A stretch of DNA of 10,545 bases from Thermoproteales archaeon (lineage in GTDB: Archaea > Thermoproteota > Thermoprotei > Thermoproteales > Thermocladiaceae). The notes beneath the pieces are model-generated. The model was not told the DNA's origin. It worked only from the letters and a program-made list of their open reading frames with translations, and searched no databases. The translations under genes and the position numbers were made by a program. Every line of letters begins with the position of its first letter. Positions within the stretch are counted from its first letter, which is position 1. Shown here in pieces: positions 1-6,038 of the stretch. The stretch lies in contig JAMOMD010000161.1 in NCBI GenBank assembly GCA_027068725.1, positions 1 to 10,545 on the forward strand, written 5' to 3'.

Positions 1-59
1 GTCTATAGTCTGTTGAGGAATTCTTTATCAGTACCCTAAATTAGTTAGAAATGTTTCGT

Positions 60-79
60 CATTGTATAATTGTACAATG
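60..79. repeat. 20-bp near-palindrome in the left intergenic region
   Basis: The two arms CATTGTA and TACAATG are exact reverse complements, and the whole 20-bp element differs from its own reverse complement only at one symmetric pair, which would be a G-U pair in RNA. It could be an operator for a dimeric regulator or a weak hairpin. It lies about 85 nt beyond the 3' end of the minus-strand tRNA, and no gene is visible in positions 1-165. There is no oligo-T run beside it that would make it a convincing terminator. The symmetry is seen directly; any function is a guess. Confidence 0.4.
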
Positions 80-165
80 ATAATGGTAAGATAGTACTAG
101 ATTTCGCTTCAGGCAATAACCGTGGTGCTGCGTTAGAGGATTAAGTTGTTGGGAGAATGTGATGG

Positions 166-243
166 TGGTGCCCCGGCCGGGATTTGAACCCGGGTCACGG
201 GCTCGAGAGGCCCGCATACTTGACCGGGCTATACTACCGGGGC
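166..243 (-). tRNA. tRNA-Glu (anticodon CTC), CCA encoded
   Basis: Read on the minus strand this folds as a complete cloverleaf without an intron. The acceptor stem is GCCCCGG paired with CCGGGGC. The D stem is GTAT/GTAT with two G-U pairs, and the D loop contains GG. The anticodon stem is CGGGC/GCCCG with loop CTCTCGA, giving anticodon CTC (reads GAG, glutamate). The variable loop is four bases, and the T stem CCGGG/CCCGG encloses TTCAAAT. The discriminator base is A and the terminal CCA is encoded. The nearly all-GC acceptor, anticodon and T stems fit a thermophile. Transcription runs leftward from the TATA element near 275-282, divergent from the membrane-protein gene at 344. Confidence 0.96.
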
Positions 244-274
244 TTTTCTCGTGACTGTGTGGTGTGTAGTGGCG

Positions 275-282
275 ATTTTAAG
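275..282 (-). promoter_or_regulatory. TATA box for tRNA-Glu
   Basis: On the minus strand this reads CTTAAAAT and is preceded by the purine-rich GAGAAAGA, which resembles an archaeal BRE. Its centre is about 35 nt upstream of the mature tRNA 5' end, which predicts a start near 252 and a short 5' leader removed by RNase P. Confidence 0.6.
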
Positions 283-307
283 TCTTTCTCTTGTCTTGAT
301 GAGTTCG

Positions 308-316
308 TTTAATATA
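308..316 (+). promoter_or_regulatory. TATA box for the membrane-protein gene at 344
   Basis: The sequence TTTAATATA is centred about 32 nt upstream of the ATG at 344. Archaeal transcription normally starts about 25-27 nt from the TATA centre, so the mRNA would carry only a few bases before the start codon. No Shine-Dalgarno match precedes the ATG, which agrees with leaderless-type initiation. It is divergent from the tRNA promoter. Confidence 0.6.
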
Positions 317-343
317 TTCATTGTCTGGTAGTGTAGTTTAGTC

Positions 344-931
344 ATGTTGTCGAAGTCCGTGAAGATCTTGGGTATTCTTGGGTGGGCTAGCTATGTTGCT
401 GTATCTTATGTGCTGTTTCTGTACATGTTTCCTGTTGTGAGTCGCGAGCTGTATAGAAGACTTGTGCAGTACATGCCTCCTGAGAGGGTTAAGGCCATAA
501 TTGCAATGATGCCCTATACGAGTCTAGTTTCGCAGATTTTCATCACGTTGATAATATGGGCTATTGAGGCACTAATACTGTTTGGTCTACTCAAGGTTCT
601 AGCACCTGAGGATATTAAGCCAAACATCAGGTACGGAAGCACGTTTCTCCTGCTTGGCCACGGCTTCTATATTGCTGCTATATTTAACGCAATTGGCACC
701 TGGCTGCTTGGTGCATCTCCGCCATTCTCAGGGAACATGGTGTACGTCATTCCGCTTAATATTGCTATAGTGATACTGTCCTCACTCTACGTTGCTTTAC
801 TACTATCCAAAGAGTATGGAGTAGGTTATGGAAGATGTTTCGTAGCAACAGTACTTAGCATAGGCATAATGATAGCGATAGCAGTCGCGATGACTGTGGC
901 ATTTGCTCACATGTACTCACTAGGTGCATGA
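344..931 (+). CDS. Small polytopic membrane protein of unknown function
   Basis: This 195-residue protein has about five predicted membrane segments, near residues 8-30, 59-86, 97-122, 134-154 and 165-193. A charged loop at about 33-52 (RELYRR, PPERVK) lies between the first two. I do not recognise the family with confidence. Size and topology are reminiscent of archaeal Yip1-domain proteins, but I see no decisive motif. It is not NuoH, since it is far too short and lacks the NuoH loop motifs. The ATG at 344 is supported by the TATA box centred about 32 nt upstream. A 49-nt gap separates it from the MtrA-like gene on the same strand, so the two may be co-transcribed. Confidence 0.8.
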   Translation: MLSKSVKILGILGWASYVAVSYVLFLYMFPVVSRELYRRLVQYMPPERVKAIIAMMPYTSLVSQIFITLIIWAIEALILFGLLKVLAPEDIKPNIRYGSTFLLLGHGFYIAAIFNAIGTWLLGASPPFSGNMVYVIPLNIAIVILSSLYVALLLSKEYGVGYGRCFVATVLSIGIMIAIAVAMTVAFAHMYSLGA

Positions 932-980
932 TATAGCATGACAAAGTCCTAAAGAAACTGCTCAGCACTAGCTTGATGAG

Positions 981-1967
981 ATGGTTTACAAATGTAACGT
1001 TCCTGATAACTGGCCTGTCGAGCCAGGAGTATTCTACCTAGGCAACAAGTACCATCCATGTGCTGTGCTTGTGCCACTTGATGATGAGCTTGGGCAGACA
1101 ATACTTAAGCACGTCATAGACATGGGTGTAGCAATTGCAGGATTTTGCAAGACCGCAAATATTGGATTAGAAAAAGTTGTATGTAACATACTTGCAAACC
1201 CCAACATAAGATACATAATAGTTGCAGGTCACGAGAACCCTGGACACAAGTCAGGAAAAGCAATAGTGATGCTGCACCGATACGGGGTCGACCCTAAAAC
1301 ACGAAGAATACTATGTGGCCCAGATACTCCCTGCAGAGACATCCCAACAGGATATTTACTAAACATACCGATAGAAGCAATAGAAAGATTTAGACGTCAA
1401 GTACAGGTCCTCGACCTGATTGTCGACGGCAAAGATGTAACAGAAGAAAATGTTCTCGAACTAACATGCAGAGCAGTATATGCAACAGTTCAAGAACCTA
1501 AAAATAAAATTGTACTAACAGTAAAAGGACAGACATACGAACTCTTTGACCCAGGAGCATTTGATAAAAAGCCATACATAGTCACAATATTTGAAAAATT
1601 GCAGAAAGATGTAATAACATACGACACATTAACAAGAACAATAATATCAAAAAACATAGAACAGGCAAAAGATCTTCTTAGAAAAGAACTCGAGAATAAG
1701 AAAATCCTACTAAACATGAACATTATATTAATAAGTAGTGGAGTAGATGCAGGACAGATCTACGAGTACTTTATAAAAAGCGTTAATATGCATAATTTTG
1801 GAGATTACGTAGTTACATGTGCAGAAACACAAGAAGGACTAAAAATTCTAAACATAACATTCCTAAAAGAATGCACTGTTGAAACGCTGTTCAGTGTAAT
1901 TAACAATTTTTATAGAGATGATAAGCTTGTCTTAGTCGTGTTCTGTCCTGTAATTAAATTAGGCTAG
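981..1967 (+). CDS. mtrA: MtrA-like corrinoid methyl-carrier protein with C-terminal extension
   Basis: The first ~165 of 328 residues match MtrA, the corrinoid subunit of tetrahydromethanopterin S-methyltransferase. Signatures are WPVEPGVFYLGN (11-22), the KTANIGLEKVV block (57-67), NPNIRYIIVAGHE (73-85) and PGHKSG (87-92). His89 occupies the place of the histidine that ligates the cobalt in methanogen MtrA (His84 there). MtrA carries a methyl group on B12 between pterin and thiol; in non-methanogens such homologues are thought to serve methyl transfer to a pterin. The C-terminal half (about 170-328) has no membrane anchor, unlike MtrA of the Mtr complex, so a soluble protein is likely. It may be a divergent DUF4346 domain (VDAGQIYEYFI at 255-265, then an acidic helix), which is tentative. 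No MtrB-H genes are visible. A weak GATGAG precedes the ATG. The 3' half is conspicuously A-rich. The stop overlaps the converging neighbour. Confidence 0.88.
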   Translation: MVYKCNVPDNWPVEPGVFYLGNKYHPCAVLVPLDDELGQTILKHVIDMGVAIAGFCKTANIGLEKVVCNILANPNIRYIIVAGHENPGHKSGKAIVMLHRYGVDPKTRRILCGPDTPCRDIPTGYLLNIPIEAIERFRRQVQVLDLIVDGKDVTEENVLELTCRAVYATVQEPKNKIVLTVKGQTYELFDPGAFDKKPYIVTIFEKLQKDVITYDTLTRTIISKNIEQAKDLLRKELENKKILLNMNIILISSGVDAGQIYEYFIKSVNMHNFGDYVVTCAETQEGLKILNITFLKECTVETLFSVINNFYRDDKLVLVVFCPVIKLG

Positions 1968-2920
1968 TTTTCTCCTTCTGGTTTTCCCCAAAGGATAACG
2001 CACCTACCTGTTGATATTGTTCCTATAAGCTGTGCATTTGGTATTTGGTTATCATTATTGTTGAGAAGCTGTTGTGGTAGTAGTTTAATATCGTAGTTTT
2101 CCACTATTGTTGAGCATAGAGGTCCAATGCACTCCTCTTGTTCTATATCTACTAAAGTTATTATTTCGTCTAGACCTGTCATTTTGAGCCACTTCTTTAC
2201 TATTTCCAAATTTTTACCTGAAAGAACATCATTAAGCATTTCCTGTATATCCTCGTTAATTCCAGTCAAGATCATGCGTGCTTGCTCTGTTCTAAATTTA
2301 TCTAAATTGCTTAGAATTTCGTGTACTGCACTCATGTATACCGTCACTATATGTACAGGATTTAGCATGTAGTACAGGAGTGATTTAGCAAATCTCCTCA
2401 AGTTATCTTTATCTCTAACTCGTATACGAAGTAGTAGAGATTCTCTAAGTAGTTTAAGCTCTGTGTCAGCATAATCGTAGACGCAGCATGTTGTCTCTAG
2501 TGCACGCATTGGATTTAATCTGTAGAATATGTCTAGTCCACGCTTCCTGAGTCTAATTTTCTCAGAGAGTGATAGTGTCACTATGTATGGTCCTATATCT
2601 TCAGGAGTCTTCACGTGGTAGACCTCATCGTGCGGCTGAACAGCGTCTGCTATGTTACCTCCATTGTGGAGTATGAGCAGTATCTTCAGGTAGAGTGTTG
2701 TCAAGTGACATACAACGTCTCTATAGTTCTGTATGTCGTCAGGGACTAGGGCTATCAGTGATAGTATATCATCAGCATTTTCACATTTGTTAAGATTTTC
2801 TCTTACTAGCTTCTCCAACTCTTGTTTAGTGACTGGATGATCCGGACCTTTCTCGACTATTTCCTTGTGAAGGAGTTTTATTAGAGGCCATACCACCTTT
2901 ATATGTTCTTGTTCGCTCAT
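1964..2920 (-). CDS. Hypothetical helical protein, convergent with the MtrA-like gene
   Basis: I do not recognise this 318-residue protein. It has no signal peptide or membrane span and is rich in charged, helix-forming stretches: about 4-45, 115-135, 150-185, a long helical region around 195-250, then a Q/N-rich linker near 283-296 (QQLLNNNDNQ). Cysteines occur as a pair (145-146) and at 46, 71, 264, 269 and 307, but not in a recognisable metal-binding spacing. It lacks the motifs of NuoC, NuoG, Mtr subunits and methyltransferases. The ATG start is supported by a TATA box centred about 30 nt upstream. Its TAG stop shares CTA/TAG bases 1964-1967 with the stop of the converging gene. NuoI lies 77 nt or more upstream on the same strand, so read-through from the nuoI promoter is possible. 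Confidence 0.82.
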   Translation of the reverse strand: MSEQEHIKVVWPLIKLLHKEIVEKGPDHPVTKQELEKLVRENLNKCENADDILSLIALVPDDIQNYRDVVCHLTTLYLKILLILHNGGNIADAVQPHDEVYHVKTPEDIGPYIVTLSLSEKIRLRKRGLDIFYRLNPMRALETTCCVYDYADTELKLLRESLLLRIRVRDKDNLRRFAKSLLYYMLNPVHIVTVYMSAVHEILSNLDKFRTEQARMILTGINEDIQEMLNDVLSGKNLEIVKKWLKMTGLDEIITLVDIEQEECIGPLCSTIVENYDIKLLPQQLLNNNDNQIPNAQLIGTISTGRCVILWGKPEGEN

Positions 2921-2945
2921 TCTCGCTGTTCTTGCTGTCTATTTC

Positions 2946-2954
2946 AAATATAAG
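2946..2954 (-). promoter_or_regulatory. TATA box for the hypothetical gene ending at 1964
   Basis: On the minus strand this reads CTTATATTT, centred about 30 nt upstream of the ATG at 2920, giving an expected transcript start only a few bases before the start codon. No Shine-Dalgarno match lies before that ATG. This gene therefore probably has its own promoter as well as any read-through from nuoI. Confidence 0.6.
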
Positions 2955-2997
2955 GGACGTATGAGGAGCTGTTCAGGGGGGTGTATGGTGAAAGTAT

Positions 2998-3477
2998 TTA
3001 CTTCTTCTCAACCTGAACTTTCCTAGTTCTCCCATCAGTATCGAACGTGTACGTTATTTCACGCTGCATCTTTCTGTCATTTACTAGTGGTAGAACTTTA
3101 TCAGGAGTGAGGTAGACTGCCTTAAGCCTGAGAGACTCTACGTTCTCTGTAACTATTTCCTGAAATCTGAGGTGTGTGAGTGAACCTGTTGGACATACGT
3201 CAACACATAGTCCACAGAATATGCATTTTCCGTAGTCTATTCCTGGCTTGTATATTCCACTAGGCTCGTAATACAGCTCTATTGCACCTGCTGGACAGAC
3301 CTTTGCGCACTGTCTACATCCAATACATCTAGTATGCTCATTAACAAGCACGCCTCTGAAGTTCTCCGTAATGTACCTTGCCTCTTCAGGAAAGTCGACA
3401 CTGACGCGCTGTGGCTTAACTACGTGCTTCAGGGCCTCGACTAGTGGAGTAACTATGTCTCGAATAGTTATTCTCAT
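2998..3477 (-). CDS. nuoI: NuoI-type two-[4Fe-4S] ferredoxin subunit of complex I
   Basis: This is the electron-wire subunit that passes electrons through clusters N6a and N6b to cluster N2 in NuoB, on the cytoplasmic arm. Two CxxCxxCxxxCP motifs are visible: CIGCRQCAKVCP (Cys 56, 59, 62, 66) and CIFCGLCVDVCP (Cys 90, 93, 96, 100), numbered from an alternative upstream GTG at 3490-3492. They are followed by the basic C-terminal tail typical of the family. I prefer the ATG at 3475-3477 (159 residues; subtract 5 from the numbering): the shared TATA element is centred near 3507.5 and predicts transcription from about 3480-3481, after the GTG but just before this ATG. Oddly, nuoI points away from the rest of the operon, whereas it usually sits between nuoH and nuoJ. 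The next minus-strand gene begins 77 nt downstream. Confidence 0.93.
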   Translation of the reverse strand: MRITIRDIVTPLVEALKHVVKPQRVSVDFPEEARYITENFRGVLVNEHTRCIGCRQCAKVCPAGAIELYYEPSGIYKPGIDYGKCIFCGLCVDVCPTGSLTHLRFQEIVTENVESLRLKAVYLTPDKVLPLVNDRKMQREITYTFDTDGRTRKVQVEKK

Positions 3478-3498
3478 CTCTAGTATGTGCACTAGTGA

Positions 3499-3516
3499 CC
3501 ATGTTTATAAGCATGG
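3499..3516. promoter_or_regulatory. Shared bidirectional TATA promoter for nuoI and the nuoA operon
   Basis: The 18-bp sequence CCATGTTTATAAGCATGG is symmetric at 16 of 18 positions. Its core reads TTTATAAG on the plus strand and CTTATAAA on the minus strand, so either face is a good archaeal TATA box. The centre (3507.5) is 27.5 nt from the nuoA GTG (3535) and about 30 nt from the nuoI ATG (3477). Both transcripts would be leaderless or nearly so. I see no second TATA candidate in the 57-nt gap between the genes, so one TBP site probably serves both. The flanking CCATG/CATGG arms could also be an operator half-site pair. Confidence 0.7.
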
Positions 3517-3534
3517 ACTATCCTAGAACCTTAC

Positions 3535-3891
3535 GTGAGCTTAGTAGGGCTAGCTGTTCTTGCTGGAGTAACTGTTCTTGCTCTAGTTCTACTCATTGTT
3601 CTGAACATTGTAGCAACACGTGGAATACGTAGAGAAGGTTATGGAAAGTATGGAAGGTTTGAAGCCGGCAATCCGCCGGTCGATATTGTCAAGAAGAAGC
3701 TGATTATGCAGTATTTTGGTTTCATCTTTCTCATAGTTGTTCTAGAGTGCGTCTTTCTGTACCTTGCTGTTCTTGCTACAGGTGGGCTATCTCTCAGCTT
3801 CGTGTCATTGTTAATTATCGTAGCTGTAGTATACATACTAACAATTTTGTGCCTATACAGGCACATTGCTGATCTGCGAGAATGGATCTAA
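3535..3891 (+). CDS. nuoA: NuoA-type membrane subunit of complex I (divergent)
   Basis: This 118-residue protein has three predicted membrane helices (about 2-27, 58-82, 87-107), the length and topology of NuoA/ND3/FpoA. The loop after helix 1 contains RFEAGNPPVD (41-50), matching the family YECG-x-x-P loop but with Ala44 where the usual cysteine lies. Helix 2 contains VVLECVFLY (68-76). Glu71 matches the conserved glutamate (E. coli Glu81), but the aspartate two residues before it (E. coli Asp79) is Val69. NuoA frames the quinone chamber and E-channel entrance beside NuoH. The GTG start is supported by the TATA centre 27 nt upstream (leaderless). The last 10 nt overlap the NuoB-NuoD fusion. 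Identity rests on the loop, helix 2 and operon position. Confidence 0.85.
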   Translation: MSLVGLAVLAGVTVLALVLLIVLNIVATRGIRREGYGKYGRFEAGNPPVDIVKKKLIMQYFGFIFLIVVLECVFLYLAVLATGGLSLSFVSLLIIVAVVYILTILCLYRHIADLREWI

Positions 3892-5564
3892 CAGGAAGAA
3901 TACTGGACATATTCAACAAGATAAGGCTAGGTCCATGGTCAATAAAGTACTCACTCTGGCCCGTACACATAGTCACGGCATGCTGTGGAGTAGAGTTCGC
4001 GCACGTGTTTGGTCCTGGGTTTGATGCTGAACGACATGGTCTGCTCCCAATGCCAGGACTTAGACACTGCAATCTGCTCGTTGTTGAAGGTACAATCACT
4101 AGGAAGATGGCGAAGCATCTTAGACTTGTCTACGAACAGATGCCAGATCCGAAGTATGTCATTGCACTTGGATCCTGTGCAATATCTGGTGGTGTGTTTT
4201 CAGGAAGTTATCACATTCTCACAGTTGATGAAGTTCTTCCTGTTGATGTATATGTTCCCGGATGTCCACCTCTTCCTGAGGCTGTACTTGGAGCATTTGT
4301 GAAACTTCAGGAAAAGATAGAGAAGAAGTTTCCAAGAGAAGAGAAGCCACAGCCAGAATATAAGATCAGGGAAGAGCTCTTCAGGATAGAGAAGGTCGAG
4401 AGACTGAGCACGAACGAGAAGCTTGTTACGCTCGTCATTGGTCCACAGCATCCAGGAAGTGGTCACTTCAGGTTCTTCCTAGTCCTTGACGGCGATGTTG
4501 TGAAGGAGGCAATTCCTGACCCAGGGTACGTTCATAGAGGAGTTGAGAAGCTTGCAGAGAGTCGTCACTTTATTGCAGTAATACCAATGCTAGAGCGTGT
4601 TACTCTTACAGATCCTGCAAACGTCACGTTATGTTATGTTCATGCACTTGAAAAATTGTTAAAACTTGAAGTTCCTGAGAGAGCATCTTACATAAGGACA
4701 ATATTGGCTGAGTTATGTAGAATTGGTACACATTTGTACGATTTTGCAATATTGTCAATATTTCTTGGACATAGTACAGGATACATGTGGTGTTTTGAGC
4801 TGAGAGAGTACATATGTGAAATATTTGTTAGGTACTCTGGCTCTAGACATGCAATAACTGCGATAATACCTGGCGGAGTTAGGTATCAGCTTACGAAAGA
4901 TGTAATATCACTTATTCGTAATGTTCTTGAGAAGCTTGAGAAAGGATTGAGAAGTTTTGAAAACATATTCCTAAAGAATGCAGCAGTGAAGGCGAGGCTC
5001 TGTGAGGTTGGTGTAGTGACTAAGGAGGACGCTATCAAGCTTGGCATGGTTGGGCCAAATCTACGTGCGTCAGGTGTATGCTATGATACTAGGAAGGTGC
5101 TCAAGTATGAGGCGTATCCTGAAGTTGATTTTGAGGTTCCAGTAATGGATGAGGGAGACTGCTATGCTAGAGTAGCTGTCAGAGTTAGGGAGATTGAGCA
5201 GAGTATTAAGATAATCAGGCAGCTGTTAGACAAGCTTCCGAGAGGACCCATAGTTAATCCTGAGCTTGTTCAGCTATGTAGAGAGTTTGGTCTTGACGTG
5301 TCTAGACCTGGAAAGGTGTTACAGATCGTGTCGAGGGCTACTCTTCCACGTGGTGTATCTTGTGCACGTGTTGAAGGTGCTCGAGGCCTCTTCTACATAC
5401 ATCTAGTATCGAAGGGAGATGATAGACTGTACAGGCTCAGGGTAATGACGCCCTCCTACTACAATCTTAGAGGGATGATGCAGGCAATGGTTGGCTACAG
5501 GCTAGCAGATGTACCTGCAATATATGGAAGCTTTGGACATTTTCCACCAGAGTGCGATAGGTGA
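3882..5564 (+). CDS. nuoBD: NuoB-NuoD fusion protein, core of the complex I peripheral arm
   Basis: One 560-residue frame joins two subunits. Residues 1-145 are NuoB, with N2 [4Fe-4S] ligands Cys34 and Cys35 (ACCGVEF), Cys99 (GSCAISGG) and Cys128 (VPGCPP). A charged linker (about 141-180) follows, then NuoD from GPQHPGSGH (187-195) and PDPGYVHRGVEKLAE (212-226) to the C-terminal GHFPPECDR. No NuoC domain lies between them, although the known fusions are C-D or B-C-D. NuoD derives from [NiFe]-hydrogenase large subunits, but the nickel cysteines are absent. LERVTLTDP (237-245) has Leu242 where the quinone-binding Tyr (bovine Tyr108) normally lies, and the nearby histidine loop is one residue shorter. 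The subunit passes electrons from N2 to the acceptor in the chamber formed with NuoH. The ATG overlaps nuoA by 10 nt, and the stop lies within the nuoJ Shine-Dalgarno. Confidence 0.93.
   Translation: MDLTGRILDIFNKIRLGPWSIKYSLWPVHIVTACCGVEFAHVFGPGFDAERHGLLPMPGLRHCNLLVVEGTITRKMAKHLRLVYEQMPDPKYVIALGSCAISGGVFSGSYHILTVDEVLPVDVYVPGCPPLPEAVLGAFVKLQEKIEKKFPREEKPQPEYKIREELFRIEKVERLSTNEKLVTLVIGPQHPGSGHFRFFLVLDGDVVKEAIPDPGYVHRGVEKLAESRHFIAVIPMLERVTLTDPANVTLCYVHALEKLLKLEVPERASYIRTILAELCRIGTHLYDFAILSIFLGHSTGYMWCFELREYICEIFVRYSGSRHAITAIIPGGVRYQLTKDVISLIRNVLEKLEKGLRSFENIFLKNAAVKARLCEVGVVTKEDAIKLGMVGPNLRASGVCYDTRKVLKYEAYPEVDFEVPVMDEGDCYARVAVRVREIEQSIKIIRQLLDKLPRGPIVNPELVQLCREFGLDVSRPGKVLQIVSRATLPRGVSCARVEGARGLFYIHLVSKGDDRLYRLRVMTPSYYNLRGMMQAMVGYRLADVPAIYGSFGHFPPECDR
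5559..5564 (+). promoter_or_regulatory. Strong Shine-Dalgarno for nuoJ, containing the nuoBD stop codon
   Basis: AGGTGA matches the archaeal anti-Shine-Dalgarno and lies 6 nt before the nuoJ ATG (5571). The TGA in it is the stop codon of nuoBD, so termination of one gene and initiation of the next are physically coupled. It is the clearest Shine-Dalgarno in the window and serves the one operon junction that has a gap instead of an overlap. Confidence 0.75.
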
Positions 5565-5570
5565 GATACC

Positions 5571-6038
5571 ATGAACATTGCCATACTTGCACTAATGATC
5601 ATAGCTGCAGCATCCTGTGCTGCAGTGCTCGTCGTCAAGGATGTTGTAGTTGCTGCAGCTTGTCTAGTACCTGCAGCTTGCGCAATCGCGGGAATTGCAT
5701 TTCTCTTAAGCTTCTCTGCTTACGCAATAGTACTTCTACTCATATACGTTGGTGTTGTAGTCACGTTCATCATAGTTGCAGCAACTGCCGTAGAGAAGTA
5801 TAGACCATTCATAGATCGCTACAGAGTAGCCACAGCCATAGTGACAGGAGCCGTAGTGCTACTACTAGCGTTAAGGATTCCATCGTCGAGTCTGAGCATA
5901 TCAGCTACACCATCGCTTGCAGAGATGTGTAGTGCGGTAGTTGGGAAGTGGTTCTATGCTGTTGTTATTCTTCTAGTTTTTCTAGCAACAATGGTTTTAG
6001 CAGTAGTTCAGCTTTGCAGAAGGGGTCAATCCCCATGA
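5571..6038 (+). CDS. nuoJ: NuoJ-type membrane subunit of complex I
   Basis: This 155-residue protein has about five membrane helices (near 2-21, 28-48, 50-73, 86-102, 127-147). Helix 3 carries IYVGVVVTFIIVA (58-70), the NuoJ signature (I/V)YVGAV that forms the flexible helix linked to the redox state of the complex. It acts in the membrane arm beside NuoA and NuoK, relaying the conformational or electrostatic signal along the proton-transfer axis. Length is slightly under the usual 160-200 residues. The ATG start is fixed by the AGGTGA Shine-Dalgarno 6 nt upstream. The stop overlaps the nuoK start as ATGA. NuoH, normally encoded ahead of nuoI and nuoJ, is not between nuoBD and this gene. Confidence 0.9.
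   Translation: MNIAILALMIIAAASCAAVLVVKDVVVAAACLVPAACAIAGIAFLLSFSAYAIVLLLIYVGVVVTFIIVAATAVEKYRPFIDRYRVATAIVTGAVVLLLALRIPSSSLSISATPSLAEMCSAVVGKWFYAVVILLVFLATMVLAVVQLCRRGQSP
6022..6034 (+). promoter_or_regulatory. Small GGGG-tcaat-CCCC hairpin at the nuoK start
   Basis: Four G-C pairs with a five-base loop end directly before the nuoK ATG at 6035. The 5' arm (AGGGGT) is the only Shine-Dalgarno-like sequence for nuoK, so pairing would hide it. The hairpin lies inside the end of nuoJ and could be opened by ribosomes translating nuoJ, making nuoK translation depend on nuoJ. The symmetry is plain but short, and chance is possible. Confidence 0.35.

Noticed and set aside
344..931. The small membrane protein as the missing NuoH
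   Set aside because: At 195 residues it is far shorter than NuoH (about 300-350), and has none of the conserved acidic loop motifs.
1964..2920. The hypothetical gene as the missing NuoC
   Set aside because: It lacks the NuoC signature (ERE...D and GHP-type C-terminal motif), is about twice the length, and is helical throughout.
3475..3492. GTG at 3490-3492 as the nuoI start
   Set aside because: The TATA centre is only about 16 nt away, so transcription would begin downstream of this codon; the ATG at 3475-3477 is at normal distance.
4600..5564. The NuoD domain as a [NiFe]-hydrogenase large subunit (Ech/Mbh type)
   Set aside because: The N-terminal nickel motif (RxCGxC) reads ERVTLTDP, and the C-terminal DPCxxC is replaced by PPECDR. 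Without these four cysteines no NiFe centre can form.
5561..5803. Open frame of 80 codons overlapping nuoJ, very rich in Cys and Ser
   Set aside because: The composition is what an out-of-frame reading of the alanine/valine-rich nuoJ gives, and nuoJ has the Shine-Dalgarno and family match.
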